This document shows, piece by piece, positions 17,449 through 27,069 of a stretch of DNA of 41,040 nt. The position numbers were made by a program, and so were the translations under genes. The stretch lies in the NCBI GenBank assembly GCA_015057635.1, contig SVEB01000094.1:1-41040 (forward strand), written 5' to 3'. This stretch comes from Lachnospiraceae bacterium (GTDB lineage Bacteria; Bacillota; Clostridia; Lachnospirales; Lachnospiraceae). How positions within the stretch are numbered: position 1 is the first letter of the stretch; each line of letters begins with the position of its first letter. Under the pieces are notes generated by a model. It searched no databases. It had not been told where the DNA came from and saw only the letters and a list, made by a program, of their open reading frames with translations.

Positions 17449-18483
17449 ATGAAAGAACAAAAGACAAGGGACTATTATTTTGACAATTTCAAAGCAATCC
17501 TTATTTTGTTTGTAGTATTGGGGCATTTTTTGGCACCGTTACAAAACAAGTATCATATCGTGGATGTAACCGTAACATACATATATTTCTTTCACATGCC
17601 GGCATTCGTATTTGTATGTGGGTATTTTTCCAAGAAAAATGATTGGGTGAAGTTAGTTAAGACATTATTGATTCCGTATGTTGCATTCCAGGTGATAGAA
17701 GCATTTTTAGTCGCCTATGTGAAGCAGGAACCGCGTGTCTTTCGAATGGTGTATCCGAAGTTTTCACTTTGGTTTTTATTGGCTTTATTTATCTGGAGAC
17801 TGGTTATTAATGAACTTTCCAGAGTGAAAGGACTGTTTGTCTGGGCAATGATGTTTGCACTGGCAGCGGGATTTGAAAGCAGTATTAATTCATATCTTGC
17901 ACTGTCAAGAACGATTGTATTCTTCCCATTCTTTGTGGCGGGATATCAGTTTAATAAGGAAAAGTTCTTGGCGCTTTGTGAAAAATGGAAGGGACGCTTG
18001 GTCGGTAGTGTAGTACTGACCGGATTTGGAATCGCATGTTATTATGTGGTTTACCGCCTGCCGTTATCGTATCTAACATATAAGGCTGGATACGGAAAGC
18101 ATGCATATGGAGATAAAACGGTATTTATACGTCTCATTACAATCATGATTTCGTTTGTGCTGATTGCGGCCATTGCGGCAGTTGTTCCAAGGAAGAAGCA
18201 CTGGTTTTCTTATATTGGGGAACGGACAATGACAGTGTATCTGCTTCATAGCCAGGTGTATCTGTTTTTATTGCATGGAACAAGCATTTATGACTTTTGG
18301 GAGAAACCTTACTTTGTACTGGCAGTTGTGGCATTTTCAGTGGGACTTGTGTGGCTGCTGTCACAAAAGCCTTTCGATTTCTTCATGAAAACTCTAATGA
18401 GTGCGCCTTTGGAATGCTTCATTAAGGGAGAAGAAGACGGACGGTACCAGGACCCGCTGTGTAAAGGACAGCCGGAAGTGTGA
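17449..18483 (+). CDS. Acyltransferase-3 family membrane protein
   Basis: 344 aa polytopic membrane protein of the acyltransferase-3 (OafA/WecH, fucose 4-O-acetylase-like) family, which O-acetylates surface sugars or peptidoglycan-linked substrates. The N-terminal motif R-DYYFDNFKAILILFVVLGHF carries the conserved His26 at the end of helix 1. A typical F-H-M-P-x-F-V-F-V-C-G-Y motif follows (about 52-63), with about ten helices in all and an ERTMTVYLLHSQ segment near 265. The frame is open from 17389, but ATG 17449 has AGGGGG 5-10 bp upstream and places the family motif at the start. It stands alone between a terminator and element E4. Confidence 0.88.
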   Translation: MKEQKTRDYYFDNFKAILILFVVLGHFLAPLQNKYHIVDVTVTYIYFFHMPAFVFVCGYFSKKNDWVKLVKTLLIPYVAFQVIEAFLVAYVKQEPRVFRMVYPKFSLWFLLALFIWRLVINELSRVKGLFVWAMMFALAAGFESSINSYLALSRTIVFFPFFVAGYQFNKEKFLALCEKWKGRLVGSVVLTGFGIACYYVVYRLPLSYLTYKAGYGKHAYGDKTVFIRLITIMISFVLIAAIAAVVPRKKHWFSYIGERTMTVYLLHSQVYLFLLHGTSIYDFWEKPYFVLAVVAFSVGLVWLLSQKPFDFFMKTLMSAPLECFIKGEEDGRYQDPLCKGQPEV

Positions 18484-18484
18484 A

Positions 18485-18629
18485 CCTTTGATGTTCAGAT
18501 ACTCGGATGCATGAGCAAATAAAAGAGTGACTTAATATTTGTGTCGCAGACAGAAAAAATGCTGTCTGCGACACAAATATTAAGCCACTTTTTTGTTCGT
18601 CATGAGCCGGACATTTCGAATATCAAAGG
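18485..18629 (+). repeat. Composite palindromic element, copy E4
   Basis: It begins one base after the acyltransferase stop codon. The outer arms are short (CCTTTGAT at 18485-18492, ATCAAAGG at 18622-18629). Box X is decayed (ACTCGGATGCATGAGC) and box Y is intact (GTTCGTCATGAGCCGGACA, about 18595-18613). The inner stem GTGGCTTAATATTTGTGTCG-type ends in CAGACAG, loop AAAAAATG, CTGTCTG, followed by CCACTTTTTTG. No ACAATGCGTTTC hairpin is seen on its Y side. Confidence 0.85.
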
Positions 18630-19065
18630 CTTTCAGTCTCGGACGCTCTTCGCGCGGCGGGCCCTGATATCTTAGGGGGGCTGTTGAGATAATGGATGGA
18701 AAGGGCAAAGAAGTCAAAGCAAAACAGAACAAAAATAAGAAAAAAGAAACAGGACAAAAGGCAAAGGTAACAAAGCTATAAGGATGTAGCGGGAGATGGA
18801 TAAATAAATGGATAAAGAAAATTAGCCGATGAATAAGAGGATGGATGATAAAAAGATCTTAGTCGGGTATGCGGGAAAGATATGGCTTATGGGGAACCCC
18901 TTAGTAAGGAAAGAAGTTTGTTTATGGGGAAAAAGGGGAAAGTGGGGATGTGGGAAAGACAGGAAGAATTTGGCCGTGAGGCCGGTGCATAAGAATATTA
19001 ATGGAATTGACATAATATATTAGCGTATGGGATAATAATACAAGCATAGAACACGGGGTGTCAGA
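18630..19065. other. Gene-free stretch, purine-rich, before the SpoIID-type gene
   Basis: After a short GC-rich patch (CGCGCGGCGGGCCC) the plus strand is strongly purine-rich from about 18690 to 18980. A 64-codon open frame at 18829-19023 has no family resemblance and reads as a by-product of composition. TATTAG and AATAATAC near 19018-19038 could contain a promoter for the next gene, but no -35 is convincing. Confidence 0.4.
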
Positions 19066-21648
19066 ATGAGAAAAAGAGATGCAGCAAAGAAGGCAGTGCT
19101 GATTGTCGTATGTGTTGTGATCATTGCAGGGATATTTGTCCGCAATATTATGGGCGGGACTGGAAGAACGGCGTCTTCTGACTATGATAAGACGGCGGAT
19201 GTGGCCAATGAGAAGGTTACAAGAGCGGAGGCATTCCGGTTATTTAGTTATCTGATGTGTTCAAAAGAGGAACGGGATTCATTTGAAAGGGAGACGGCAT
19301 TTACCGATTTGGGACAAAAGGATCGGTACGAACCGTATATTAACGCGGCAGCAGTGACAGGACTGATTGACGGAAAAGATAGCGAGATACGTCCATATGA
19401 AGAGATGACATGTGGGGAATTTCGGGATCTTTTGTTTCGGGCTGTGGATTTGCTGAAGATTGATTATAAAGCGCTTGCGGCATCATTTCCAGAGAGATTT
19501 AAAAGCGTGAAAGAGGAAGAGAAGGTGTTGCTATCGGAAGTACTTGCGGTGTTTGAAAACATCTGTGAGCTGGCAAAGGATTCGGATGGGGCGGCTTCAA
19601 AGTTAGGGACCGAAACGGTGTGCTTTCTTGACATTCTAAACGAGGATGCGACAGAAGAGGATAGGAAGGTTGCGGCAGATAATGGCGTGCAGTATTATTT
19701 TTCTGGTTATGAGGCGTATGAGCCGTTTTTTATTACGAATGCGGCAGCAGAGAACGGAATCCTTACGGTTGATCTAGATAAGGGAATGGATGCGTATCTG
19801 GATAAGAAGACGGTGATTTTTGCAAGTGAGGACGAGATTATCTATATAAAGGAAGTGCGCAATGAGGTGATTACGCTTCCTAATGTATGGATGGAGAAAG
19901 CCGAAGGAACAACAATTAAGGCATATGTACAGGGAATTGAGAGGGAGTTTGAGACTTCGCTTCCAATCTCTGAGACGGTTGAGGAGGAAGTAGCCGATCT
20001 GACCATGCAGGATGGGAAGATTACAAGAGTTGTTGTTAAGCCCGATAAGATTAATGGAAAAGTTCTTCTGACAAGCGAGACGGAAGTGGAGATTGAAGGA
20101 TATGGAACACTGCCGTTAGATGAGAACTTTATGATTTATAAGATTTATGGGACATTAGGCATGGAAAAGACAAAGGGGATTTTGGTCGGCTATACGATTA
20201 CGGACTTTGTCGTATCGGAAGGAAAGGTGTGTGCGGCTCTGGTGAAAGAAGGGCTTACAGCAGAGAATATCCGGGTGCTGATCAGCACAAGCAATTTTGA
20301 ATCGCTGTTCCATCAGAGCGTGACGCTTACGGCAGACTGTGGTTTCACAATTTATTATGGAGATTACAAGAAACGTTATGAGGCGAAAGAAGCGGTTACG
20401 ATTGCAAAGAGTGATGAGATGTTGGCGGAAGGAAGGCTGAAGGTTGTGCCGGATGATGCAGAAGGCAAGATTATTCTGCACTCTATTACAAGGGCATATG
20501 GATATCCGGAATACCGTGGGACAATGGAAATTGCAAGGACGCAAAAGGGGCTCACGGTTATTAATGAGCTTTCGCTTGAGGAGTATCTCTATGCGGTCGT
20601 ACCAAGCGAGATGCCGACTTCTTACGGCAGTGAGGCATTAAAGGTGCAGGCAGTCTGTGCAAGAAGCTATGCATATAACCAGCTGGTGGCAAACCGGTAC
20701 AGCGAGTATGGTGCCCATGTGGATGACAGTGTAAATTGTCAGGTCTATAATAATTTAGAGGAGAATGAAGACTCCATTCTGGCTGTAAAAGATACGTATG
20801 GAAGGGTGCTGATTTACGATAATAAGATTCTGACTGCATATTATTTTTCTACTTCGTTCGGACATACTGCCAGTATTGAGGATGTATGGGAAAATGGACA
20901 AAAGACCGAGTATTTGACCGGGGCCTTGCAGACAGATTTAAAGCAGCAGGTGGATCTGTCAGATGAGAGCAGCTTTAGAGATTTTGTGATGGGAGATTCG
21001 GTGGCGGCTATGTCGTATGGAACAGAACAACAGATTGATGGCATGCAGACATATGACAGTGAATATCAGTGGTACCGGTGGCACGTGACCATTTCCAAAG
21101 CGGACCTTTCCAATCACATTAATCAGAATCTTTATGCGCGTTATAAGGCAAGTCCAAGCTCAATTCTGACGCTGGCTGGAGATGCTGAGGCAGGTGATAC
21201 GAATGGATATGGCGTACGTGTGATTGATGGGAAAGTGTATAAGAGCATGTCCATTTCTTCCATTGGTACGGTGACCGGAATGAAAGTCATGACAAGGGGA
21301 AATGGCGGAATTATTAAGGAACTGCTGATAACAGGGACAAAAAACTCGGTTCTTGTCTGCTATCAGACGAATGTCCGGACACTTTTAGCGCCGGTATCCT
21401 CTGTTGTATACCGGATGGATGAGAGCACTGTGACTGGCATGACGCTTCTTCCAAGCGCATTTTTCTTTATTGATCCGGTTGAACGGGACGGTGCTGTAAC
21501 TGCCTTTACCTTAACCGGCGGCGGTTATGGTCATGGAGTCGGAATGTCTCAGAATGGCGTAAAGGCCATGACAGATAAAGGAAAGACATATGAGGAAGTG
21601 TTGAAGCATTATTATGCGGGAGTTACAATCGGGATTTTGTATGAGTAG
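19066..21648 (+). CDS. SpoIID/LytB-domain cell-wall protein with N-terminal S-layer-like region
   Basis: 860 aa. One membrane helix or uncleaved signal (about 10-29). Residues about 45-135 resemble S-layer-homology repeats (VTRAEAFRLFSYL, FTDLG, YINAAAVTGLIDGKDSEIRP). A middle beta-rich part (about 220-455) follows. The C-terminal SpoIID domain (about 480-860) has the typical LSLEEYLYAVVPSEMPTSYG, EALKVQAVCARSYA and GGGYGHGVGMSQNG. In B. subtilis, SpoIID is a peptidoglycan transglycosylase acting in engulfment, and LytB enhances amidases. This much longer, SLH-bearing form is more likely a vegetative wall-bound relative than the sporulation protein. Start ATG 19066 follows a weak GGGGTGTC site. 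Confidence 0.85.
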   Translation: MRKRDAAKKAVLIVVCVVIIAGIFVRNIMGGTGRTASSDYDKTADVANEKVTRAEAFRLFSYLMCSKEERDSFERETAFTDLGQKDRYEPYINAAAVTGLIDGKDSEIRPYEEMTCGEFRDLLFRAVDLLKIDYKALAASFPERFKSVKEEEKVLLSEVLAVFENICELAKDSDGAASKLGTETVCFLDILNEDATEEDRKVAADNGVQYYFSGYEAYEPFFITNAAAENGILTVDLDKGMDAYLDKKTVIFASEDEIIYIKEVRNEVITLPNVWMEKAEGTTIKAYVQGIEREFETSLPISETVEEEVADLTMQDGKITRVVVKPDKINGKVLLTSETEVEIEGYGTLPLDENFMIYKIYGTLGMEKTKGILVGYTITDFVVSEGKVCAALVKEGLTAENIRVLISTSNFESLFHQSVTLTADCGFTIYYGDYKKRYEAKEAVTIAKSDEMLAEGRLKVVPDDAEGKIILHSITRAYGYPEYRGTMEIARTQKGLTVINELSLEEYLYAVVPSEMPTSYGSEALKVQAVCARSYAYNQLVANRYSEYGAHVDDSVNCQVYNNLEENEDSILAVKDTYGRVLIYDNKILTAYYFSTSFGHTASIEDVWENGQKTEYLTGALQTDLKQQVDLSDESSFRDFVMGDSVAAMSYGTEQQIDGMQTYDSEYQWYRWHVTISKADLSNHINQNLYARYKASPSSILTLAGDAEAGDTNGYGVRVIDGKVYKSMSISSIGTVTGMKVMTRGNGGIIKELLITGTKNSVLVCYQTNVRTLLAPVSSVVYRMDESTVTGMTLLPSAFFFIDPVERDGAVTAFTLTGGGYGHGVGMSQNGVKAMTDKGKTYEEVLKHYYAGVTIGILYE

Positions 21649-21675
21649 TCGATCAGAATCAGAAATTCATGCGGA

Positions 21676-21750
21676 CAAAAAAGAGATCCCGTTCTTAAGT
21701 ATCAGACAGAAAAACACTGTCTGATACTTAAGAACGGGATCTCTTTTTTG
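21676..21750 (+). repeat. Palindromic element E5, core only, between convergent genes
   Basis: A perfect 34-bp stem: CAAAAAAGAGATCCCG ... GTATCAGACAG, loop AAAAACA, and its exact complement ending CTCTTTTTTG. Only GCGGACAAAA of box X remains on the left; box Y and the outer arms are missing. It fills the gap between the SpoIID-type gene (stop 21648) and the convergent YihY gene (stop 21765), with A and T runs at both ends. It is therefore well placed to terminate both transcripts. Confidence 0.85.
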
Positions 21751-21764
21751 TATGCCAATATCGC

Positions 21765-22631
21765 TTAGTGCTTCTTCTTAGCCCCAATCAGATTTTTAAG
21801 GGCAGAGTGAATGGTTGGATTCGAGAGGATGGAGTTGATCTCCGCACCGATAAACATAATATACATACAGGCATACAGCCATACCATACATAAAACGATA
21901 GCCGTCAGGCTTCCGTATGTATAGGAATAATTACTCATATTATCGATGTAATAAGAAAATAGATAGGAAAATCCCATCCATCCCGCTGCAGTCAGCATAG
22001 CACCTGGAAGTTCTGCAAAAATTCTGGATTTACGGTTTGGAATCACGATATAGATTATGAGGAACACCAGAATCAGCAAACACAGGCCGACTACAGCACG
22101 AACGCTGATAATTAATAAAGCTAGATCTGTTAAAATTGGAATGCGATTTAAAATCCAAAGGTATAGTTGATTACCGAATACTGTGGTAACTAAAAGTGCC
22201 AGGATGACAAGCGCAAATACTAATGTATAAAGTGTGGACCATAATCGCAGCACTACATAGTTTCTTGTCTCCTTAATACCATATACCGAGTTCATTCCAC
22301 GCACAATGGCTAAGAATCCTTTTGAGGAGGACCATAAAGCCGCGATGACCGTTATGGAAATCAGCGTCCCGGTGGCTGCCTTAGCAAACAGCTCTTGAAT
22401 GATCGTGACAATAAATGAGTTGATTGCTGTTGGGAAGATATTCGTGCATATCTCAAGCACAGCGCTTTCCTGAATTGGCAGATACTGAATTAAGGTCAGC
22501 AAAAACATCGCAAATGGGAAAAACGACAAAAACAGAAAGAATGCTGCCTGTGCGGAAAAAGCATTGATGAAATCGTCGTTTAGTTTTCGTACAAAAGCGC
22601 GTATTAGCTTATAAATGGAAACAATGAGCAT
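21765..22631 (-). CDS. YihY/BrkB-family inner membrane protein
   Basis: 288 aa, about six membrane helices. The family hallmarks are present: an N-terminal ALSAQAAFF-like segment (here FSAQAAFFLFLSFFPF), AALWSSSKGFLAIVRGMNSVYG, and the late YTYGSLTAIVLCMVWLYACMYIMFIGAEIN. The family was once called ribonuclease BN by mistake; its real role is unknown and proposals centre on transport. ATG 22631 follows GGAG on the minus strand. It is convergent with the SpoIID-type gene and shares the E5 terminator-like palindrome; no partner gene is adjacent. Confidence 0.9.
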   Translation of the reverse strand: MLIVSIYKLIRAFVRKLNDDFINAFSAQAAFFLFLSFFPFAMFLLTLIQYLPIQESAVLEICTNIFPTAINSFIVTIIQELFAKAATGTLISITVIAALWSSSKGFLAIVRGMNSVYGIKETRNYVVLRLWSTLYTLVFALVILALLVTTVFGNQLYLWILNRIPILTDLALLIISVRAVVGLCLLILVFLIIYIVIPNRKSRIFAELPGAMLTAAGWMGFSYLFSYYIDNMSNYSYTYGSLTAIVLCMVWLYACMYIMFIGAEINSILSNPTIHSALKNLIGAKKKH

Positions 22632-22920
22632 TATAAGATCTCCGTTCTATTAAAATAACTTAGGTTAGAATCAGATAAAAAAGTGCAGACTGAATAAGTT
22701 TTCAGGTTATTAAAAAAGCTCAGAATTCATCTGTAAACCTTAAGTAAAGATAAAATCCCGCTACATTTTATTAGTTTTGGTGAAACGGGATGACAGTATT
22801 CATACAGGAAATAGATCAAAATAGTACCATTAAATTCCTGTGATTCTAAATATAGTCTATCATCTATTATAACAAGAGATAAAGATTCTGTACAGAGGAT
22901 GCTTTCTAGTAAGTCTTTTC
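22632..22920. other. Intergenic gap between the YihY gene and the pheST promoter
   Basis: Divergent promoter region, AT-rich, without a believable gene; the small minus-strand frame at 22727-22957 overlaps the pheST promoter and has no recognisable family. ATCCCG ... CGGGAT (about 22755-22790) could form a weak hairpin. I see no clear promoter for the YihY gene. Confidence 0.4.
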
Positions 22921-22948
22921 TTGACAACAGGAAATAATATGATACAAT
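22921..22948 (+). promoter_or_regulatory. Promoter of the T-box leader / pheST
   Basis: TTGACA (22921-22926), 16-bp spacer, TACAAT (22943-22948). It predicts transcription from about 22955, giving a T-box leader of about 300 nt. Confidence 0.78.
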
Positions 22949-23021
22949 TAAAAGCAACTTGATAGTTAAAAAGCAATGATGGTGCCTGTTACATTGTATG
23001 TAGCAATTAGATTATTATTTC

Positions 23022-23252
23022 CTTTCAGAGAGAGGGGGTCAGCGGCTGTAAGCTCCCTTAAGTTCAGATAATAGTTGAATTTCTCACCGGAGCTTCTTGT
23101 CTGAATGGAAGAGTCTTAGTAGGATAAGGCGTTTCATGCACGTTACGCATGACTTTAAGAGCCTGAAAATTTTCAGGAATTAGGGTGGTACCGCGGATTA
23201 TAGAAAAATCTATGACTTCGTCCCTTTATTTTGTGGGATGGAGCTTTTTTTA
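23022..23252 (+). promoter_or_regulatory. T-box riboswitch, phenylalanine-type, upstream of pheS
   Basis: The invariant T-box sequence AGGGTGGTACCGCGG is at 23182-23196. Upstream, AGAGAGAGGGGG (from about 23027) and GAATTTCTCACCGGAGC (from about 23078) mark Stem I. A TTC codon at 23081-23083 sits in the specifier-loop position, matching tRNA-Phe. Downstream, CGTCCC ... GGGATG plus seven T's (about 23219-23252) is the terminator that the T-box sequence would compete with. By the known mechanism, uncharged tRNA-Phe allows read-through into pheST when phenylalanine is scarce. Confidence 0.93.
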
Positions 23253-23380
23253 TGCCTAAAATGGGTAGAAAATAAAGGAAATCCCAGGGCATCATTAAAT
23301 TTGTATGAGAACCGGAAAGACCGGGAAAGATGCAAAGAAGGAATGTCCAAAACGAATGTGAAAAAACAGGAGGTCAGAAA

Positions 23381-24400
23381 ATGAAAGAGAGATTACAAGC
23401 CATTAAAGATCAGGCATTAGCCCAGATCAATTCCAGCGATACACTGGAAAAATTAAATGAAATCCGTGTTAATATCTTAGGTAAAAAAGGTGAATTAACA
23501 AGCGTATTAAAATCCTTAAAGGATGTTGCACCGGAAGACAGACCAGCTGTCGGCCAGTTAGTAAACGATGCTAGAGCAGCGATCGAAGAAGTATTAGATG
23601 CAAAGAAGAAGGAATACGAAGCAAAACTTCGTGAAGCCAAATTAAAGGCAGAAACAATCGACGTTACTCTTCCAGCAAAGAAGCCAATGCTTGGACACCG
23701 TCATCCAAATACAATCGCATTAGAAGAAGTAGAACGTATCTTCGTTGGTATGGGATACGAAGTAATCGAAGGACCGGAAGTGGAATACGATTACTATAAC
23801 TTCGAAGCATTAAATATCCCTGCTAACCACCCTGCAAAGGATGAACAGGATACTTTCTACATCAATAGCAACATCGTGTTACGTACTCAGACATCAAGCG
23901 TACAGGTTCATGAGATGGAAAAAGGCAAACTTCCAATCCGTATGATCGCACCAGGCCGTGTATACCGTTCTGATGAAGTAGATGCGACTCATTCTCCATC
24001 CTTCCATCAGATCGAAGGTCTTGTAATTGACAAGAACGTGACATTTGCAGACTTAAAAGGTACTCTTGCTGAATTCGTAAAAGAATTATTTGGTTCTGAG
24101 ACAAAAGTGAAGTTCAGACCACATCATTTCCCATTCACAGAGCCAAGTGCTGAAATGGACGTGTCCTGCTTTAAATGTGGCGGATCCGGCTGCCGTTTCT
24201 GTAAGGGATCCGGCTGGATTGAAATCTTAGGCTGCGGTATGGTTCATCCAAACGTATTAAAGATGAGCGGAATCGATCCGGAAGAGTACACAGGCTTCGC
24301 ATTCGGTGTAGGTTTAGAGCGTATCGCTTTATTAAAATACGAAATTGATGACATGCGTTTATTATATGAAAATGATACCCGTTTCTTAAAGCAGTTCTAG
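23381..24400 (+). CDS. pheS: Phenylalanyl-tRNA synthetase alpha subunit
   Basis: Catalytic subunit of the (alpha-beta)2 class II synthetase that charges tRNA-Phe. 339 aa, normal. It has an N-terminal coiled coil (about 1-85), then the catalytic core: GHRHPNTIALEE (about 105), motif 2 region IAPGRVYRSDEVDATHSPSFHQIEG, and the late motif 3 GFAFGVGLERIALLKY. The zinc-like CFKCGGSGCRFCKGSGW insert (about 265-280) occurs in many Firmicutes members. The frame opens at 23330, but ATG 23381 follows AGGAGG (23368-23373) and begins the usual MKERL. It is controlled by the T-box leader and followed 18 bp later by pheT. Confidence 0.97.
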   Translation: MKERLQAIKDQALAQINSSDTLEKLNEIRVNILGKKGELTSVLKSLKDVAPEDRPAVGQLVNDARAAIEEVLDAKKKEYEAKLREAKLKAETIDVTLPAKKPMLGHRHPNTIALEEVERIFVGMGYEVIEGPEVEYDYYNFEALNIPANHPAKDEQDTFYINSNIVLRTQTSSVQVHEMEKGKLPIRMIAPGRVYRSDEVDATHSPSFHQIEGLVIDKNVTFADLKGTLAEFVKELFGSETKVKFRPHHFPFTEPSAEMDVSCFKCGGSGCRFCKGSGWIEILGCGMVHPNVLKMSGIDPEEYTGFAFGVGLERIALLKYEIDDMRLLYENDTRFLKQF

Positions 24401-24418
24401 TGAAGGAGGAAAAGAAGA

Positions 24419-26854
24419 ATGAATACACCATTATCATGGATTAAAGCATATGTGCCAGAATTAGACTGCACCGCTCAGGAATATACCGATGCAATGACAC
24501 TTACTGGTACAAAAGTAGAAGGATTTGAGCGTTTAGACGCTGGTCTTGATAAAATCGTAGTAGGTAAGATCTTAAAGATCGAACGTCACCCAGATGCGAC
24601 AAAGTTAATCGTATGTGAAGTACAGATCGGAAAAGACGGAGAGACAACTCAGATCGTAACAGGCGCTCCAAACGTAAAAGAAGGGGATATCATCCCGGTT
24701 GTATTAGACGGTGGAAGAGTGGCATGCAACCACGACGGCGAAAAAGTTGCCGGCGGCGTTAAGATTAAAAAAGGCAAGCTTCGCGGAATCGAGTCTAACG
24801 GCATGATGTGTTCTATCGACGAACTTGGTTCCAGCCGTGAATTCTATCCGGAAGCACCGGAAAACGGTGTGTATGTATTCAATGCAAATCCGGAATATGA
24901 CGGTATCGAAATCGGATCTGATGCAGTAGAAGCACTTGGGCTTCGAGATGTAACATTCGAATACGAAATCACAAGCAACCGTGTAGACTGTTTCGGTGTT
25001 ACCGGTATCGCAAGAGAAGCAGCTGCTACATTTGGCAAAAAGTTTGTTCCTCCAATCATTAAGGAAACAGGCAATAGTGAAAATGCATCCGATTACATCA
25101 GCGTAGAAGTAAAAGATGCAGACCTTTGCAAACGTTATGTAGGCAGAGTTGTTAAGAACGTAAAGATCGGACCATCCCCATTATGGATGCAGCGTCGTCT
25201 TTCTGCATGCGGAATTCGTCCAATCAATAACTTAGTGGATATCACAAACTATGTAATGGAAGAAATGGCACAGCCAATGCATGCATATAACTTAGATGAT
25301 ATCGCAGGCAAGAAGATCATTGTTCGCCGTGCAAATGACGGAGAAGAATTCGTGACATTAGATGGCATGACACGTAAAGTAGATTCTTCTGTTTTAATGA
25401 TCTGTGATGCAGAAAAAGCAGTAGGCATCGCTGGTATCATGGGTGGTGAAAACTCCAAGGTTACTGATGATGTAAATACTATTCTTTTAGAAGCTGCTTG
25501 TTTTGATGGAACAAACATCCGTTTATCCAGCAAAAAAGTTGGTTTAAGAACAGACGCTTCCGGTAAATTTGAAAAGGGCTTAGATCCAAACAATGCAATC
25601 ATCGCAATGAACCGTGCATGCCAGTTAATCGAAGAACTTGGCGCAGGCGAAGTAGTAGGCGGATGTGTTGACATTTACCCAGAAGTAAAAGAAGAAGGCA
25701 GAGTGAAATTCTCTTACGAACGTACAAACAAGGTTCTTGGAACTTCCCTTGATAAAGAAACGATGATTTCTTACTTCAAGGCAATTGATTTAGGCTATGA
25801 TTACGATACCGATGAAGTAATCGTTCCAACCTGGAGACAGGATGTGAATTTACAGGCTGATTTAGATGAAGAAGTGGCAAGATTCTTCGGTTATGAAAAT
25901 ATCCCAACCACTCTTCCAAGCGGTCAGGCAACAGCCGGAAAATTATCCTTCAAGCTTCGTATGGAAGGTTTCGCACGTGATCTTGCAGAACAGTTCGGTT
26001 TCTCCGAAGCACAGACTTACTCATTCGAAAGCCCTAAGGTATTCGATAAGTTATTACTTTCTGCAGACGATCAGTTAAGAAACACCGTTGTGATCTCTAA
26101 CCCACTTGGTGAAGATTACAGCGTTATGAGAACATTACCTCTTAACGGTATGCTTTCGTCCCTTTCTACTAACTATAACCGTAGAAATAAAGACGTTCGC
26201 CTTTATGAATTAGCAAACGTTTATATCCCAGGTGAATCCAAAGATGTTCTTCCAGATGAAAGAATGCAGTTCACACTCGGTTTCTACGGAGCAGGCGACT
26301 TCTTCGACTTAAAGGGTGTTGTGGAAGAATTCTTTGAAAAGATCGGCATGAAGGGCATCACAACTTACGATCCAAAGGCAGGCAAGAACTTCTTACATCC
26401 AGGCCGTCAGGCTAACATCGTGTACGAAGGAACTGTTATCGGTTACTTAGGTGAAGTTCATCCGGAAGTACTTGATAACTACAATATCGGCGACCGCGCT
26501 TATGTGGCAGTTCTTGATATGCCGGAAATCGTAGCACGTGCGAACTTCGATTTGAAGTATACTGGAATCGCAAAATACCCAGCGGTAAGCCGTGATATCT
26601 CTATGGTTATGACTAAGGATATCTTAGCTGGACAGGTGGAAGAAGTGATCCGTAAGAATGCAGGCAAGATCTTAGAATCTTACAAGTTATTCGATGTTTA
26701 CGAAGGTGCTCAGATTAAGGAAGGCTATAAGTCTATGGCTTATAATATCACATTCCGTGCAGCTGACCGTACATTAGAAGAAGCGGATATCACCAATGCC
26801 ATGACCAAGATCCTTAACGGACTTTCCGCTCTTGGTATTGAGCTTCGCCAGTAA
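24419..26854 (+). CDS. pheT: Phenylalanyl-tRNA synthetase beta subunit
   Basis: 811 aa, normal length. Domains in order: EMAP/tRNA-binding domain (about 40-155, KIVVGKILKIERHPDATKL), B3/B4 editing domain (about 215-390, with RPINNLVDITNYVM), B5 domain (about 405-475), core FRS-type fold (YSFESPKVFDKL, FLHPGRQA), and the C-terminal ferredoxin-like anticodon-binding domain (YPAVSRDISMV ... NITFRAADRTLEEADI). The beta subunit binds tRNA and edits mischarged Tyr-tRNA-Phe. ATG 24419 follows AAGGAGG. Element E6 starts 8 bp after the stop codon. Confidence 0.97.
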   Translation: MNTPLSWIKAYVPELDCTAQEYTDAMTLTGTKVEGFERLDAGLDKIVVGKILKIERHPDATKLIVCEVQIGKDGETTQIVTGAPNVKEGDIIPVVLDGGRVACNHDGEKVAGGVKIKKGKLRGIESNGMMCSIDELGSSREFYPEAPENGVYVFNANPEYDGIEIGSDAVEALGLRDVTFEYEITSNRVDCFGVTGIAREAAATFGKKFVPPIIKETGNSENASDYISVEVKDADLCKRYVGRVVKNVKIGPSPLWMQRRLSACGIRPINNLVDITNYVMEEMAQPMHAYNLDDIAGKKIIVRRANDGEEFVTLDGMTRKVDSSVLMICDAEKAVGIAGIMGGENSKVTDDVNTILLEAACFDGTNIRLSSKKVGLRTDASGKFEKGLDPNNAIIAMNRACQLIEELGAGEVVGGCVDIYPEVKEEGRVKFSYERTNKVLGTSLDKETMISYFKAIDLGYDYDTDEVIVPTWRQDVNLQADLDEEVARFFGYENIPTTLPSGQATAGKLSFKLRMEGFARDLAEQFGFSEAQTYSFESPKVFDKLLLSADDQLRNTVVISNPLGEDYSVMRTLPLNGMLSSLSTNYNRRNKDVRLYELANVYIPGESKDVLPDERMQFTLGFYGAGDFFDLKGVVEEFFEKIGMKGITTYDPKAGKNFLHPGRQANIVYEGTVIGYLGEVHPEVLDNYNIGDRAYVAVLDMPEIVARANFDLKYTGIAKYPAVSRDISMVMTKDILAGQVEEVIRKNAGKILESYKLFDVYEGAQIKEGYKSMAYNITFRAADRTLEEADITNAMTKILNGLSALGIELRQ

Positions 26855-26862
26855 TTTAGGGG

Positions 26863-27069
26863 ATGGCGCTCCCCGCCCCGCAGGACACGCGGACCCATTG
26901 GTTCCGAATGTTCGGACGCGAGAGCGGACAGAAGGAGGGCAGAGTCTCCCCCAGGCAGACAGGATAACACTGTTTGCCTGGGGGAGACTCTGCCCTCCTT
27001 CTGTTCGTCTCGAGCCGGACATTCCGGAACCAATGGGTCCGCGTGTCCTGCGGGGCGGGGAGCGCCATT
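26863..27069 (+). repeat. Composite palindromic element, copy E6, behind pheT
   Basis: The cleanest copy. The outer arms (GATGGCGCTCCCCGCCCCGC ... GGTTCCGAATGT and the right-hand complement) pair over about 48 bp. Box X is intact (TTCGGACGCGAGAGCGGAC, about 26911-26929) and box Y is intact (GTTCGTCTCGAGCCGGACA, about 27003-27021). The inner stem GAAGGAGGGCAGAGTCTCCC... ends in CAGACAG, loop GATAACA, CTGTTTG; the T for C makes a G-U pair in the plus-strand RNA. It is much richer in GC than the flanking genes. The frames reading across it on both strands are palindrome artefacts. Confidence 0.9.

Noticed and set aside
18829..19023. Possible 64-aa gene before the SpoIID-type gene
   Set aside because: Purine-rich composition explains the open frame, and there is no family match or clear ribosome-binding site.
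22727..22957. Possible 76-aa minus-strand gene
   Set aside because: It overlaps the pheST promoter, lacks a ribosome-binding site I can see and has no recognisable motif.
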